Under the pieces are notes generated by a model. The model was not told where the DNA came from, did not search any database, and saw nothing but the letters and a program-made list of their open reading frames with translations. From contig NC_133391.1 of NCBI RefSeq assembly GCF_047511655.1, forward strand, positions 134,324,906 to 134,388,905: a stretch of DNA of 64,000 bases, given 5' to 3'. The position numbers and the translations under genes are program-made. Shown here piece after piece: positions 1 to 8,281 of this stretch; within the stretch, counting starts at the first letter, position 1, and each line of letters starts with the position of its first letter. The stretch comes from Castor canadensis. Its lineage: Eukaryota > Chordata > Mammalia > Rodentia > Castoridae.

Positions 1-805
1 GCCTTCACCTTCCTTTAGTCTCCTGATACTCACAACACTGTTTCTTTGGATCTGTAAATCTTAAAAGTACATTTACTAGAATTCTAACATTACTCTCACT
101 CCCTCTCTCTCACAAATGTTTTGATCGTAACAAGAGAACTGAAGGAGGAGTTTCCTCAAAGATGCATATTCTCTGTACCTTGTATTTGAGTCAGAGTTAT
201 AATGTCTTTTGGTCAGTCAAGATTCCTTGTAAACAAAACCCGAGGAATCATGTATGTACAGATCAGGCAGCAGAGAATCCAATAAATAAACATGACAGAA
301 ACTGACATGCAAGTTTGTTAAAAAGTGGAAAAGAGTCTAATGACCGTGAAATGATGGGAGACAGATAAGTGAGGAGACAGTAAGGAATGGACTTAAATGG
401 TTTACGAGAAAAAAAAGCTTTTACTTTACAAGCAAGAGACCTCACAATAAATAACAACTGCTCTTCCTTTCACGAATAAATTTCTTCAAAAACAAGGTGT
501 ACAGTCAACCAGACATTTTATGTATAAATTATAAAACATGACACAGTATAAATAAATGTCTACAAGTCTCAACTATGGGCCTCATCCAGTAGACCTCACA
601 ATGACCGTCTCTCCGTGCCCAATGAGTAACAAGGTTGGCCTGGGAGAGAGCTTTAGGACAAAAGTCCTTTAATGTATACTTTTCCCCCCAAATAAATAAG
701 CATACACTTATTTACAGTATAGACAATATATTTTTTCTTATCCTTTTCTTTTTTTTCCTTTTTTTTGCCCAAAGGCTATTTCAACACTGAACACTGGTGG
801 AGGGT
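1..805 (-). other. FST: FST 3' untranslated region (left end open)
   Basis: The sequence downstream of the FST stop is AT-rich and non-coding. On the minus strand it carries several overlapping AUUUA pentamers, e.g. TTATTTATT-type runs near 690-700, 545-560, 440-455 and 280-290. These are AU-rich elements that usually shorten mRNA half-life. No AATAAA is present on the minus strand in 1-805. An ATTAAA lies at 673-668. The UTR may continue past the window edge, so its true end is not known. Confidence 0.6.
668..673 (-). terminator. Candidate variant poly(A) signal ATTAAA
   Basis: The only close match to a poly(A) hexamer on the minus strand downstream of the FST stop, 133 nt after it. AU-rich elements continue well beyond it, so it may be a minor or unused site. 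Confidence 0.25.
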
Positions 806-888
806 TTACCACTCTAGAATGGAAGATATAGGAAAGCTGTAGTCCTGGTCTTCATCTTCTTCCTCTTCCTCGGTATCTTCCGAAATGG
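806..888 (-). CDS. FST: FST coding exon 6: acidic C-terminal tail
   Basis: Encodes residues 318-344 and stop TAA at 808-806. The peptide starts [16 protein letters not shown] and ends SSILEW. This acidic tail is known to mask the heparin-binding stretch of domain 1, which gives the circulating form (FST315 after signal removal). The acceptor is CCCATCTAG|CCATTT. Confidence 0.95.
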
Positions 889-3800
889 CTAGATGGGGGA
901 ATACAGGGAGCTGTTGTTTAAATATGGACGACAACAGCGCAGAAGCAGCTCAGTGTATGTTTTCAAAGCCCTCTGATACAGCCATATTACAGCGTTGCCT
1001 TTTTATGTGACTTGCAGTGTGATGCTTTTTTATTTATTTATTTTTTGGTTTTGGCCATCTGCTGTTATGCAGTAAGTTTAAATTTGTGTTTTTAATAAAA
1101 CATAATCTATGAAGTCAAAAACTGCAGAAAGTTCTGAAGAATCAATGGCTCAGGTTTTACGGGCAGATTCCTGAAATTAGATAAAAAGCGCTCTTGTGTT
1201 CTAGGTATAACTACTTTGGGTCCTTATTCAGAGTTAGTAGAGGCAACTGCAAAAAGCAGCAGCCCATGTGTGATAATATAAAGCTGTCTTTGGAGAAAAA
1301 CAAAAAATAAAAAACCTTTTGTAGAAGTTAGTTTAGATTCAAGTGTTAATCAAGCAACAACAAAAGTACACTACTAAAGCAGAAGAATTAGGGGCAAACA
1401 ACTGGAAGTAGATTTTCAGAGGCAACACAATTGGTGATCGCCAGGTAAGTCCCCCAAAGCCAGGAAACATGATGGAGAATTTTTCTGTGGATCACTGAAT
1501 TGCCAGTGGAATTTAGCAGCTGTCTAACTTACAGCAGAAATGGGCTCATGTGGGGAGATCTGGTGTTTTTTAAGTGTCCATTTGCTAGGGCTTGCCTGGG
1601 AAAGCCTTAAATGGCAGAAAGGTTAAAAAAAAATCGTACTTACAGTTACAGGATCCGGAGTGCTTTACTTCCAGCAGCACACCTGAGGAGCAGGCGGCTT
1701 CCTTCATGGCACACTCACTGGCGTAAGTGGCATTGTCACTGGCACAGACAGGCTCATCTGACTTACTGTCAGGGCACAGCTCATCACACAGGGAACACCG
1801 ACCTCTGCCGACCTTGAAGTCCCATAAACATTTTTTTCCACCACTGCACTGGATATCTTCACAGGACTTTGCTTCTAGGATATAATACATCTGTGATAAG
1901 TAAACTGATTGCTCCATTTCCCTTTCTCCTTTCCTCTTTACTTACATTTAATAAACACATAATTTATATTTTGTTACTTACTAATACAAGTACTGAAGAT
2001 TCATATAAAAATGCTTGATAATTAAACACTCAAGCACACACACAAATACACTCTGCTTTCTTATTATATACTACAGTAGTGCATGAAGATAGTTTTTTTT
2101 GGAAACAGGATTTGATAGTATTCTTGAGTTAAATATGCATCTGATTATTTCCTTACAAGTGGGACCTTTTAAAAAAAGAATTCCATCAATTACTGGAATT
2201 TGATAACAGATTTTAGGAACTGTTAAGTAATTATTTTTTGCTTCCAGCAAGTCTGGCACTTTAAAAAAATGTGTAAAATTGTGTGAGTTCTAAGTTTTCT
2301 AAGATGGAATATTGTTTCTTGTTGGTATTTGAATATATATGTTAAGGCTTCCAGAAGACAATGATTTCCACGAGGAATGCTGTGTGGTCACAACAGTTTA
2401 CCTAAATTGGAGAGCACTTCTCCCTCTGGTGAAACTAAACATTTGGGGAGGCCTTGGGCTTTATTCATTTGTGAACCCCACGGTTTTAGTATTAGAACTA
2501 GCTCTTTTGATTCCCTGTTATCTCTTTCTCCTTCCTTAATCCAGAATACCTACTGATACACTTTCCCTCATAGGCTAATCCAATCGATCTGCCCAGGAGG
2601 CAGGTGGCTTTCCTCAGGTGGCAGGCACTGGAGTAGGTGACTCCATCATTCCCACAGAGATACTGTTCAGAAGAAGTGGGCTCTGGGCAAATCCGATTAC
2701 AGGTCACACAGTAAGCATTATTGGTCTGGTCTACCACACACGTGGAGCTGCCTGGACAGAAAACATCCCGACAGGTCTCTGAAAAAAACAAGAAATGGGA
2801 AACACACTTTAATAGGCACCTTCTGGAGGATAGGGAGTTAAACAATTGACATTACCAAGGAAATCATGAAAATGAAGCATCAAGATTGCAAAGGGCACTT
2901 TAGGAACCTTATCAAAAGAAAATCTACAACTCTAGCTTGGTTTCCTAAGCACTTTTAATGACTTTTTAGAAGTTGGAAAAGGGCACTTTTGTTTGGTATT
3001 ATTACTATTATTAGGCTCCTACCGGGGGCTAAACTATTCTCCTCTTCCAGAGGGTCTACTTAAGCTATAAAGCTGGAGGAGGCAGATGGGGTCTTGCTCA
3101 AGGGTGGGACCTACTTTTACATTTGCCCTGGTACTGGACTTCCAGTTCTGGCTGTTCTTTACATCTGGCCTTGAGGAGTGCACATTCGTTGCGGTAGGTT
3201 TTCCCATCTAGCCCACAGACTGGACCCTTCCAGGTGATGTTGGAACAATCTGGGGCACAGACACAGCGCGGTTTGTTCTTCTTGTTCATTCGGCATTTTT
3301 TCCCGGGGCCACAGTCCACGTTCTCACACGTTTCTAGGAGATGAAAAGAGAGAAATTGAAACCAGGGTCTGGCAGTTGGCAGGTCAGCCAGGAGGCTGCT
3401 GCAATCACACAGCCGTGAGTTCCTGACAGAGGGGCTCAGACTCTCTCCTTTAGAACTAGAAGGAGGCAAAGGGGTGGAGATTGTAGGCTGCATCCCATAC
3501 CCAGATCTCTCCCAAAGAACACAGTTTGACTGATTTCACCACCACACTTAGCTAAGAAGTCCGGGGGCCTCTGCGTATGTTGTTCTGCCTGCAAAGTGCA
3601 ACAGGTTGGATTTGACCCAGTTATCCAGGGTTAGGGGAAAAGATGACAGGGCCCACCTACTAGGCTCTCTAAGTCCCAAGCCCTACTAGTTAATGGTAAA
3701 GCTGAGGGAAAGACGCCCTCTACTGAGGGCCTGCAAGTTAGGAAGGAGGAGTCCTACCTTTGCAAGGGATGCAGTTGGGAGCGCCCCCGTTGAAAATCAT

Positions 3801-4111
3801 CCACTTGAAGAGAGTGTTGTCATTCACGTCCTCCTCCGTCCAGGAGGTGCTCAGGCGTCCAGTGCTGCAACACTCTTCCTTGCTCAGTTCTGTCTTGTAT
3901 AGGACCTGGCAGCGGCCGTTCTTGGCTTGGCGGAGCCAGCAATTCCCAGCTGTGATGACATAGGGGTGGGGAGGTGGATGAACGAGCAGTGCGCGAGTAG
4001 GGGGAGGTTGGCAGCTAGCGCAGAAGCAAAGGAGACCTGGCGGGTATGGGAAAGAGGCAAGCGTGGAGGAGAGGAAGAAAGAAAGAGAGAAAAGAGAGGG
4101 GCGGGGGGGGG

Positions 4112-4158
<47 letters not shown>

Positions 4159-4510
4159 GAAGGAGAGAAAGGAAAGGGGGAGGGGGGATGCCTTGCTCAC
4201 GGAGGTGGGAGGTGGGCGATAGGAAGCAGCAGAACGCCCTAGCCATATCAATGTCAGTTACCAGTGACCCAGACACAACACGTGCAGCTTACATTGACTT
4301 TTACTAGACTGTTTACTTTTATTCATCCCATTTCATAACCTGCAGCGACTCGAAGAGCAGATTAAAGAACCTGACAAAAACAGGATGCGACGGATGTTTT
4401 TACATGTTGGTTTCACGTAGGCGGTACGGGAATTATTTGTGACAGAGGTTAAGAAAGTAGGGGAATGACGGAGGAGACAGGGAGAGAGAGAGAGAGAGAG
4501 CGCGAGCGAG

Positions 4511-4565
<55 letters not shown>

Positions 4566-6002
4566 AATGCAAGAACAGATCAAGCAAAAGGCACTTGTGA
4601 AAAATGAAAGCAAAAAGCAGCACGGCGCAGCCTGGAGCTGCCCTGTGCGGCCTCCAGGCACAGCCTGCCCGACGGGCCCGTTTTGCAATCCGCCAGCCAG
4701 ACCCGGAGCCACCGCGATCTTTCGAAATCTCTGAGGGTTTCTTTCCCTGGCGCCCACGTCCCCGGCACCGGGCAGCACCTCTCCCCGAAAGGCGGGCAAC
4801 TCGTGGTAGTGCCGTGCGGGGCAGACGGCTAGGGGCAGTGCCCAGAAGGGCAGTTTGCAACACACAAAATGTTAACACCGAAACAGGGAAAGCAGCGAGT
4901 TAAAGAGGGGAGGTTTCCACCATCTCATGGTTGTATGCACCTACCCAAAATCTTTGCAAATGATTTTTCTCCTTTCCCTCTTTTTAATGTTCGTACTTTG
5001 GGCAGGAAGACTTCTCATGAACTACCAATGTGACTTTAATAATAACTGGACCACCAGCTGCTATTATCATTATTTAAAAATTCTGCCAAAAGACTAATTG
5101 AAATAAAAAAATCTGTTTTTAATTTTAAAAGATAAGCTTCAAAAATCTGCTCTTAATCCATGTCAGAATCTAAATCAGTTGTGGGCTGCTCATTGTTTCA
5201 CAGAAAGTTAACAGGAACAGTAATAAGGCTAAGGAAAGAAAACTGTAAAGTATTCAAAATCCGCCAGGGTAACAATTTGGCTTTTTCCTTTTCTTTTTCC
5301 TTTCCTTTTCTCTTCTTTTTTTATCTTATCTTTTTCTTTTTTCTTCTTTGCGGGGCTGGGGGAGGGGAATGGAAGGCGCATCCACTAAGCAGAAAACTAC
5401 TTCCCTCTAAAAATTTCAGCACCCGCATTTCCAAGTTTGGGCAAAGTTTCTGAAACACGTCCCCCGACCACCCAAGAAAATTCGGTCTTCCCCCCTCCAA
5501 CTCCCACCCAGGTCATTTTTAAAGTCACCAGAAGATGTGCGAAGGAGGTAGGTTAGATTGCAAACCGGTTCACTGAAATCTCCAGGCTACTGATGCTCGT
5601 CCCCTTCTTCAGAGCCAACTAGGAGATATCATCTAAAAGTCATCAGGGCCAGATTTGGGAGCATCTAACCCTAACTATTGACAGACTCCAGCTCACTCAC
5701 TTTCCTTTTTAAGAATAAGCGAGCTCCCAACTCCGCTCCCAGTGCTAAAGTGTCACTGCCCTCTGTTTTCCCACTCTTCTCCAACCCGGAGACGCTAAGT
5801 TGTTGATCCAACATCTTCCGAGAGCAGTGTTGCTCAGAACAGACCAAGTGGAGACGACAGAAAAGTAGAAGCCTTTCCCCTTCAGCCCAGTCTCCCCAGT
5901 GCATCTCCTTCACTCACCCTGGGCGCTGCGGTCCTCCATGAACTGGCAGAGCAGCAGCAGGAGGAGGCAGAGCCCTCCGGGCTGGTGCCTCGCGCGGACC
6001 AT
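806..6002 (-). CDS. FST: Follistatin precursor, FST344 form, six coding exons
   Basis: Secreted glycoprotein that binds and neutralises activins and, more weakly, some BMPs and myostatin. The coding parts 6002-5918, 3949-3758, 3333-3115, 2778-2554, 1874-1644 and 888-806 join to 1035 nt (344 codons plus stop), the same length as the human precursor. Every intron is GT-AG and interrupts a codon after its first base. Order: signal peptide (about 1-29), N-terminal domain (30-92), three cysteine-rich follistatin domains (about 94-165, 167-239, 241-316), acidic C-terminal tail (318-344). The start ATG has A at -3 and G at +4, and no upstream ATG lies in the likely 5' UTR. From memory of the human protein, differences are few: R to K just before the exon 3/4 junction, A to T in domain 2, T to S in domain 3. 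No break is seen, so the gene looks functional. Confidence 0.97.
889..1643 (-). other. FST: FST intron 5 (alternatively shortened)
   Basis: 755 nt to the distal acceptor, or 473 nt (1643-1171) to the internal acceptor. The part 889-1170 is therefore intron in FST344 and 3' UTR in FST317. Confidence 0.8.
1169..1180 (-). promoter_or_regulatory. FST: Alternative 3' splice site for FST317
   Basis: On the minus strand intron 5 contains CTAATTTCAG|GAATC, preceded by a T-rich tract (CGCTTTTTAT). The exon would begin at 1170. Joined to the exon 5 donor at 1644 this gives AAC followed by T|GA, a stop directly after residue 317. That is exactly the end of the known short precursor FST317, which lacks the acidic tail and yields the tissue-bound FST288. 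The transcript would then read through 1170-889 into the normal exon 6 as 3' UTR. Simple retention of the whole intron would instead add about 18 residues. Confidence 0.8.
1644..1874 (-). CDS. FST: FST coding exon 5: follistatin domain 3
   Basis: 231 nt encoding residues 241-317. It begins [15 protein letters not shown] and ends HSGSCN, with a second sequon (NAT) in the Kazal-like part. The acceptor is ATCCTAG|AAGCA and the donor is AACT|GTAAGT. The donor can pair with either of two acceptors in the following intron, giving the 344- or 317-residue precursor. Confidence 0.95.
1875..2553 (-). other. FST: FST intron 4
   Basis: 679 nt GT-AG intron, AT-rich. Short open frames inside it have no protein character. 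Confidence 0.9.
2554..2778 (-). CDS. FST: FST coding exon 4: follistatin domain 2
   Basis: 225 nt encoding residues 166-240. It begins [10 protein letters not shown] and shows the EGF-like half followed by the Kazal-like half ([14 protein letters not shown]). The acceptor follows a T-rich tract (TTTTTTTCAG|AGACC). The donor is ATCA|GTAGGT. A threonine sits where human has alanine in the PEPxSSEQ segment. Confidence 0.95.
2779..3114 (-). other. FST: FST intron 3
   Basis: 336 nt GT-AG intron. A T-rich tract lies just before the exon 4 acceptor. Confidence 0.9.
3115..3333 (-). CDS. FST: FST coding exon 3: follistatin domain 1
   Basis: 219 nt encoding residues 93-165. It contains the basic heparan-sulfate-binding stretch [12 protein letters not shown], known to tether the shorter follistatin forms to cell surfaces, and an N-glycosylation sequon (NIT). 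A Kazal-like cysteine pattern follows ([13 protein letters not shown]). The acceptor is CTCCTAG|AAACG and the donor is TAAAA|GTAGGT. The end reads QGKC where I recall QGRC in human. Confidence 0.95.
3334..3757 (-). other. FST: FST intron 2
   Basis: 424 nt GT-AG intron without recognisable repeats. Confidence 0.9.
3758..3949 (-). CDS. FST: FST coding exon 2: N-terminal domain
   Basis: 192 nt encoding residues 29-92. It begins [14 protein letters not shown] and ends [10 protein letters not shown], which is the N-terminal domain that contacts activin. The acceptor is TCATCACAG|CTGGG and the donor is AAAG|GTAGGA. The two tryptophans of the domain are present (NCW and FKWMIF contexts). The translation appears unchanged from the human domain as I remember it. 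Confidence 0.95.
4103..4156. repeat. G run followed by (GA)n microsatellite
   Basis: Twelve G (4103-4114) run into about 21 GA units. On the FST sense strand this is a CT tract about 160 nt upstream of the exon 2 acceptor. Confidence 0.95.
4481..4562. repeat. (GA)n microsatellite, interrupted
   Basis: Two GA blocks split by a CGCGAGCGAG segment at 4501-4510. It lies in FST intron 1. Confidence 0.95.
5918..6002 (-). CDS. FST: FST coding exon 1: signal peptide
   Basis: Encodes residues 1-28 plus the first base of codon 29. It starts [10 protein letters not shown], followed by a leucine-rich hydrophobic core (LCLLLLLLC), as expected for a secretory signal peptide. The donor reads CAGG|GTGAGTG on the minus strand. 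The exon lies inside the CpG-rich core. Confidence 0.95.
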
Positions 6003-6164
6003 CCTGGGGCAGGCGCGGGGCGAGGACCGCGGCGGCGGGAGGTTTGGGCAACGACGCGCGTCGCAGAGGCGAGCGGCGGAGGGCGCAGCGATCCCGGCGC
6101 AGCCCCGCGCTCGCCGCCGGCCGCCCGCGCGATTCAATGGACGTCAAAGCCGGGCGCAGCCGCG

Positions 6165-6172
6165 CTTTAAAT
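6165..6172 (-). promoter_or_regulatory. FST: TATA-like box of FST
   Basis: Minus strand reads GATTTAAAGCGCGG. ATTTAAAG lies about 165 nt upstream of the ATG. A start site some 25-32 nt downstream would fall near 6135-6142 and leave a 5' UTR of about 135 nt (6003-6138) with no ATG. A TGACGTC half-CRE is at the expected start region (6140-6147, minus). Confidence 0.6.
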
Positions 6173-6530
6173 CTAGACGGGGGTCTCCGCGGTTTGCGGT
6201 GGGCGGTCTTCCAGTGTGTGGGGCTGTGGGAGGGCGGCCGCGAGCGAGGGTGTGCGCGGCTCCTTGGGGGTGGGGAGCTTTTAAAAGTTCACTGTGAATC
6301 AGGTGACATTTCCCACCTTCTGGAAACCCTTCCCAATTATCTGTCGGAGGTGCCCGAAATCAAAGCAGCAGGAGGGGAATCGCCGAGTTCTTATTTGCGT
6401 AGGAGCGAGAGGGAGGGGGGAAGGCGACCGGGGAGGGGGGGGGGCGACGCGTCGGGGGTGGGGAGTGGGGAAGAACACCCACTTCAGTCCTGCACGCCGC
6501 CGATCGCAGGCACCCTGGCCGCCCGGGGTG

Positions 6531-6532
<2 letters not shown>

Positions 6533-6566
<34 letters not shown>

Positions 6567-6585
6567 GTGTGCGCGCGCGCGTGTG
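6533..6585. repeat. (GT)n / (GC)n alternating tract
   Basis: Sixteen GT units, a CC interruption, then GTGTGCGCGCGCGCGTGTG. It is almost perfectly alternating purine-pyrimidine, the kind of sequence that can adopt Z-DNA. It sits about 370 nt upstream of the FST TATA-like box. Confidence 0.95.
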
Positions 6586-7153
6586 AGTGTGAGAGCGAGG
6601 CCGCGGTGGGGGCGCTGGAAGAGGCGGCCGGTGGAGCTGTGTGTGTGTATGTGGGGGGGGGGCGACCAGAGAGTTTGTCCCCGCACTGCTGCTCCTCCGC
6701 TTCCCCGCTCCAGAAACACTTTGCAAACGCTGGGGGCTGAAATATCCCGCTTGGGTCGTGTCAGAACACGCGGGCCTTGCGACAGTTTTAGGCTCCCGCA
6801 GCCCGAGCGCGGGACCCGGTGAGGTTTTGTGTCTGGGTCTGTGCGTGCCTTACTTTGCCACCCCCAGCCCCGACCCTTCCACTCTGGAGGAGCGGTGTGG
6901 AGACGCGGCCCTTCGTCTGGACAAGTCAAGCAAACAAAAATGTTTAACACCTCTGAGCCGGCCTCCCCCCATCCCCCGGCACAGTCTCACCCTCTCCCTT
7001 TCTTTTCTCCCCTTTCACTTCGCCGCGTCTGGAGTCGGAGCCCCGAGCAGGGGCGCCGACGTAGGCGGTCTGTCCCTTTCCTCCCCGGCTCTGAGACTCC
7101 CCAGTTTCTATCCTGAGTGTCTCAGTCTCTCCAGGCTCCTTCAGAGTCAGAGT

Positions 7154-7155
<2 letters not shown>

Positions 7156-7189
<34 letters not shown>
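7156..7189. repeat. (CT)n microsatellite
   Basis: About 16 CT units (GA on the FST sense strand), about 1 kb upstream of the promoter. Confidence 0.95.
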
Positions 7190-7192
<3 letters not shown>

Positions 7193-7547
7193 CCCTCCCT
7201 TTCTCTCTCTGTTCGCGGAATAAAAAAGATTGCAACATCAATAATGAACTTCTGTAGCCGCAGTTTATTAAGTACAGTGCCTGGCATTCTTCGCTGAAAG
7301 TTGGCGGGTCTCTCATTTATAACATTTTTGGCACGGCTGAATGAAACTGAGGAGGCGATATTTCCTTTTATATAAAACGATTACTTCACGGAAAATGCTA
7401 TATTGTTTATTCCAAAGCTGCCTTTTAAATTTCTATTCTTTTCGCTTCTGAAGCTCGAACGATAACAGACAGCGAAGTATGCAGACAAAATTCTTGGACA
7501 TTCACAGGTCACTGGGATTTGTTCTCCTACGGATTTGAAATCCGCCC

Positions 7548-7650
7548 CTCTTCGCCCCCCCCCAGCCCCCTCCCCCTACTAGACCCTCCCCCAGTCCTCC
7601 TCTGGCTCTCCCACCCCCATCTTCCATCAACCCCCCTCCCACCCCCTCCA
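7548..7650. promoter_or_regulatory. C-rich tract, G-rich on FST sense strand
   Basis: Dense runs of C3 to C9 on the plus strand separated by short spacers. The minus strand thus has many G-runs that satisfy a G-quadruplex pattern. Function unknown. Confidence 0.5.
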
Positions 7651-7745
7651 CAACTGCAAATAACTCAGTGATAACAGATTTTTTTCCACCAACTGCAGGA
7701 GATAGTGCTAATCTTTTAATAAAAGATCCCATTACAATGGGATCT

Positions 7746-7757
7746 GTCTGGACAGAC
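7746..7757. promoter_or_regulatory. Paired SMAD-type half-sites (GTCTG-GA-CAGAC)
   Basis: GTCTGGACAGAC contains GTCT and AGAC as an inverted pair, about 1.6 kb upstream of the FST TATA-like box. It follows directly after a 10-bp inverted repeat (AGATCCCATT / AATGGGATCT, 7724-7745). The surrounding 7.3-9 kb is repeat-poor, which suits a retained regulatory stretch. Confidence 0.35.
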
Positions 7758-8078
7758 TATAATAGATCCCGAAATACAGCCGTGCTAATATTAGAAGACA
7801 GTTGTTTGGGTGCCTCTCAGACGGGCCCAAGCCCCCCTTTGAAAGTGGGCATGAATCACAAAGCCCCGCGGCCGCCGCACCTGCACCGCTCGCATTCGGT
7901 GCAGCAGGCTGGTAAAAACGGGTGACCTCGCCGCCGCTTTTCCCTTTATAATTACCGTCGTGAGGACTGGAGGGGAGGGAGGGGGCGGGCGGCCCGGGGG
8001 AGGCTGGCTTTTTGCTCACTTCAGACAGCTCTGGGGGCTCCACATCCTTCTTAATCTTTCCAGATTCATTTTGTCTCT

Positions 8079-8247
8079 GTTTCTGTCTGCCCGTGTCCTG
8101 TTCCCTCTTTCCCTCTCGTCCTCCCACGCCTTCCCACATCTCTTTCCCGGCTTCTGTCTTCCCTCCCTTTACCCGGTCTCTGCCTGTATTCTCCCTCCCT
8201 TTTCTCCCTCTCCTTTTTTCCTGTCTCCTTTTCTCTTCCCTCCAACC
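8079..8247. repeat. Polypyrimidine-rich stretch
   Basis: About 170 nt of C/T-rich sequence (CTTTCCCTCT-type words) with few purines. It gives rise to spurious open frames on both strands. Confidence 0.7.
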
Positions 8248-8266
8248 CATTAATGTAGAGTTGTTT

Positions 8267-8281
8267 AGTGCCCTCTAATGG
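8267..8281 (-). promoter_or_regulatory. Candidate CTCF site
   Basis: The minus strand reads CCATTAGAGGGCACT, which fits the CTCF core CCASYAGRKGGCRS at all but one position. The motif points toward FST. It lies in the repeat-poor flank. Confidence 0.45.

Larger units (their letters stand above)
3950..5917 (-). other. FST: FST intron 1
   Basis: 1968 nt, GTGAGTG donor and TCACAG acceptor. It holds two long dinucleotide tracts (CT on the sense strand), a GC-rich patch at about 4620-4850 that extends the CpG-rich character of the locus, and a pyrimidine tract at 5280-5350. Intron 1 of mammalian FST is reported to hold an activin-responsive SMAD/FOXL2 enhancer. I did not locate that element with certainty. 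Confidence 0.85.
5918..6860. promoter_or_regulatory. FST: CpG island over FST promoter and exon 1
   Basis: CG dinucleotides are very dense at about 5985-6260, and GC-rich sequence continues to about 6860 and more weakly to 7080. It covers exon 1, the TATA-like box and the upstream flank. A TCF/LEF-type ATCAAAG (plus strand) is at 6359-6365, about 190 nt upstream of the TATA-like box. FST is a known Wnt/beta-catenin target, but one short match is weak evidence. Confidence 0.7.

Noticed and set aside
1585..1917. Exon 5 read through its donor as the FST317 end
   Set aside because: Retention would add about 18 non-conserved residues. The internal acceptor gives the exact known 317-residue end.
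2339..2539. 66-codon plus-strand frame in FST intron 4
   Set aside because: Antisense, intronic, no domain or start context.
4015..4878. Long open frames over the GA tracts in FST intron 1
   Set aside because: They are translations of dinucleotide repeats (Ser-Leu or Arg-Glu runs), on both strands, with no domain.
5899..7297. Plus-strand open frames up to 218 codons over the FST promoter
   Set aside because: GC-rich and GT/CT repeats keep frames open by chance. They are antisense to exon 1 and show no recognisable domain.
7732..8250. 172-codon minus-strand frame upstream of FST
   Set aside because: Driven by the polypyrimidine tract, giving Lys/Glu/Arg/Gly-rich low-complexity peptide.
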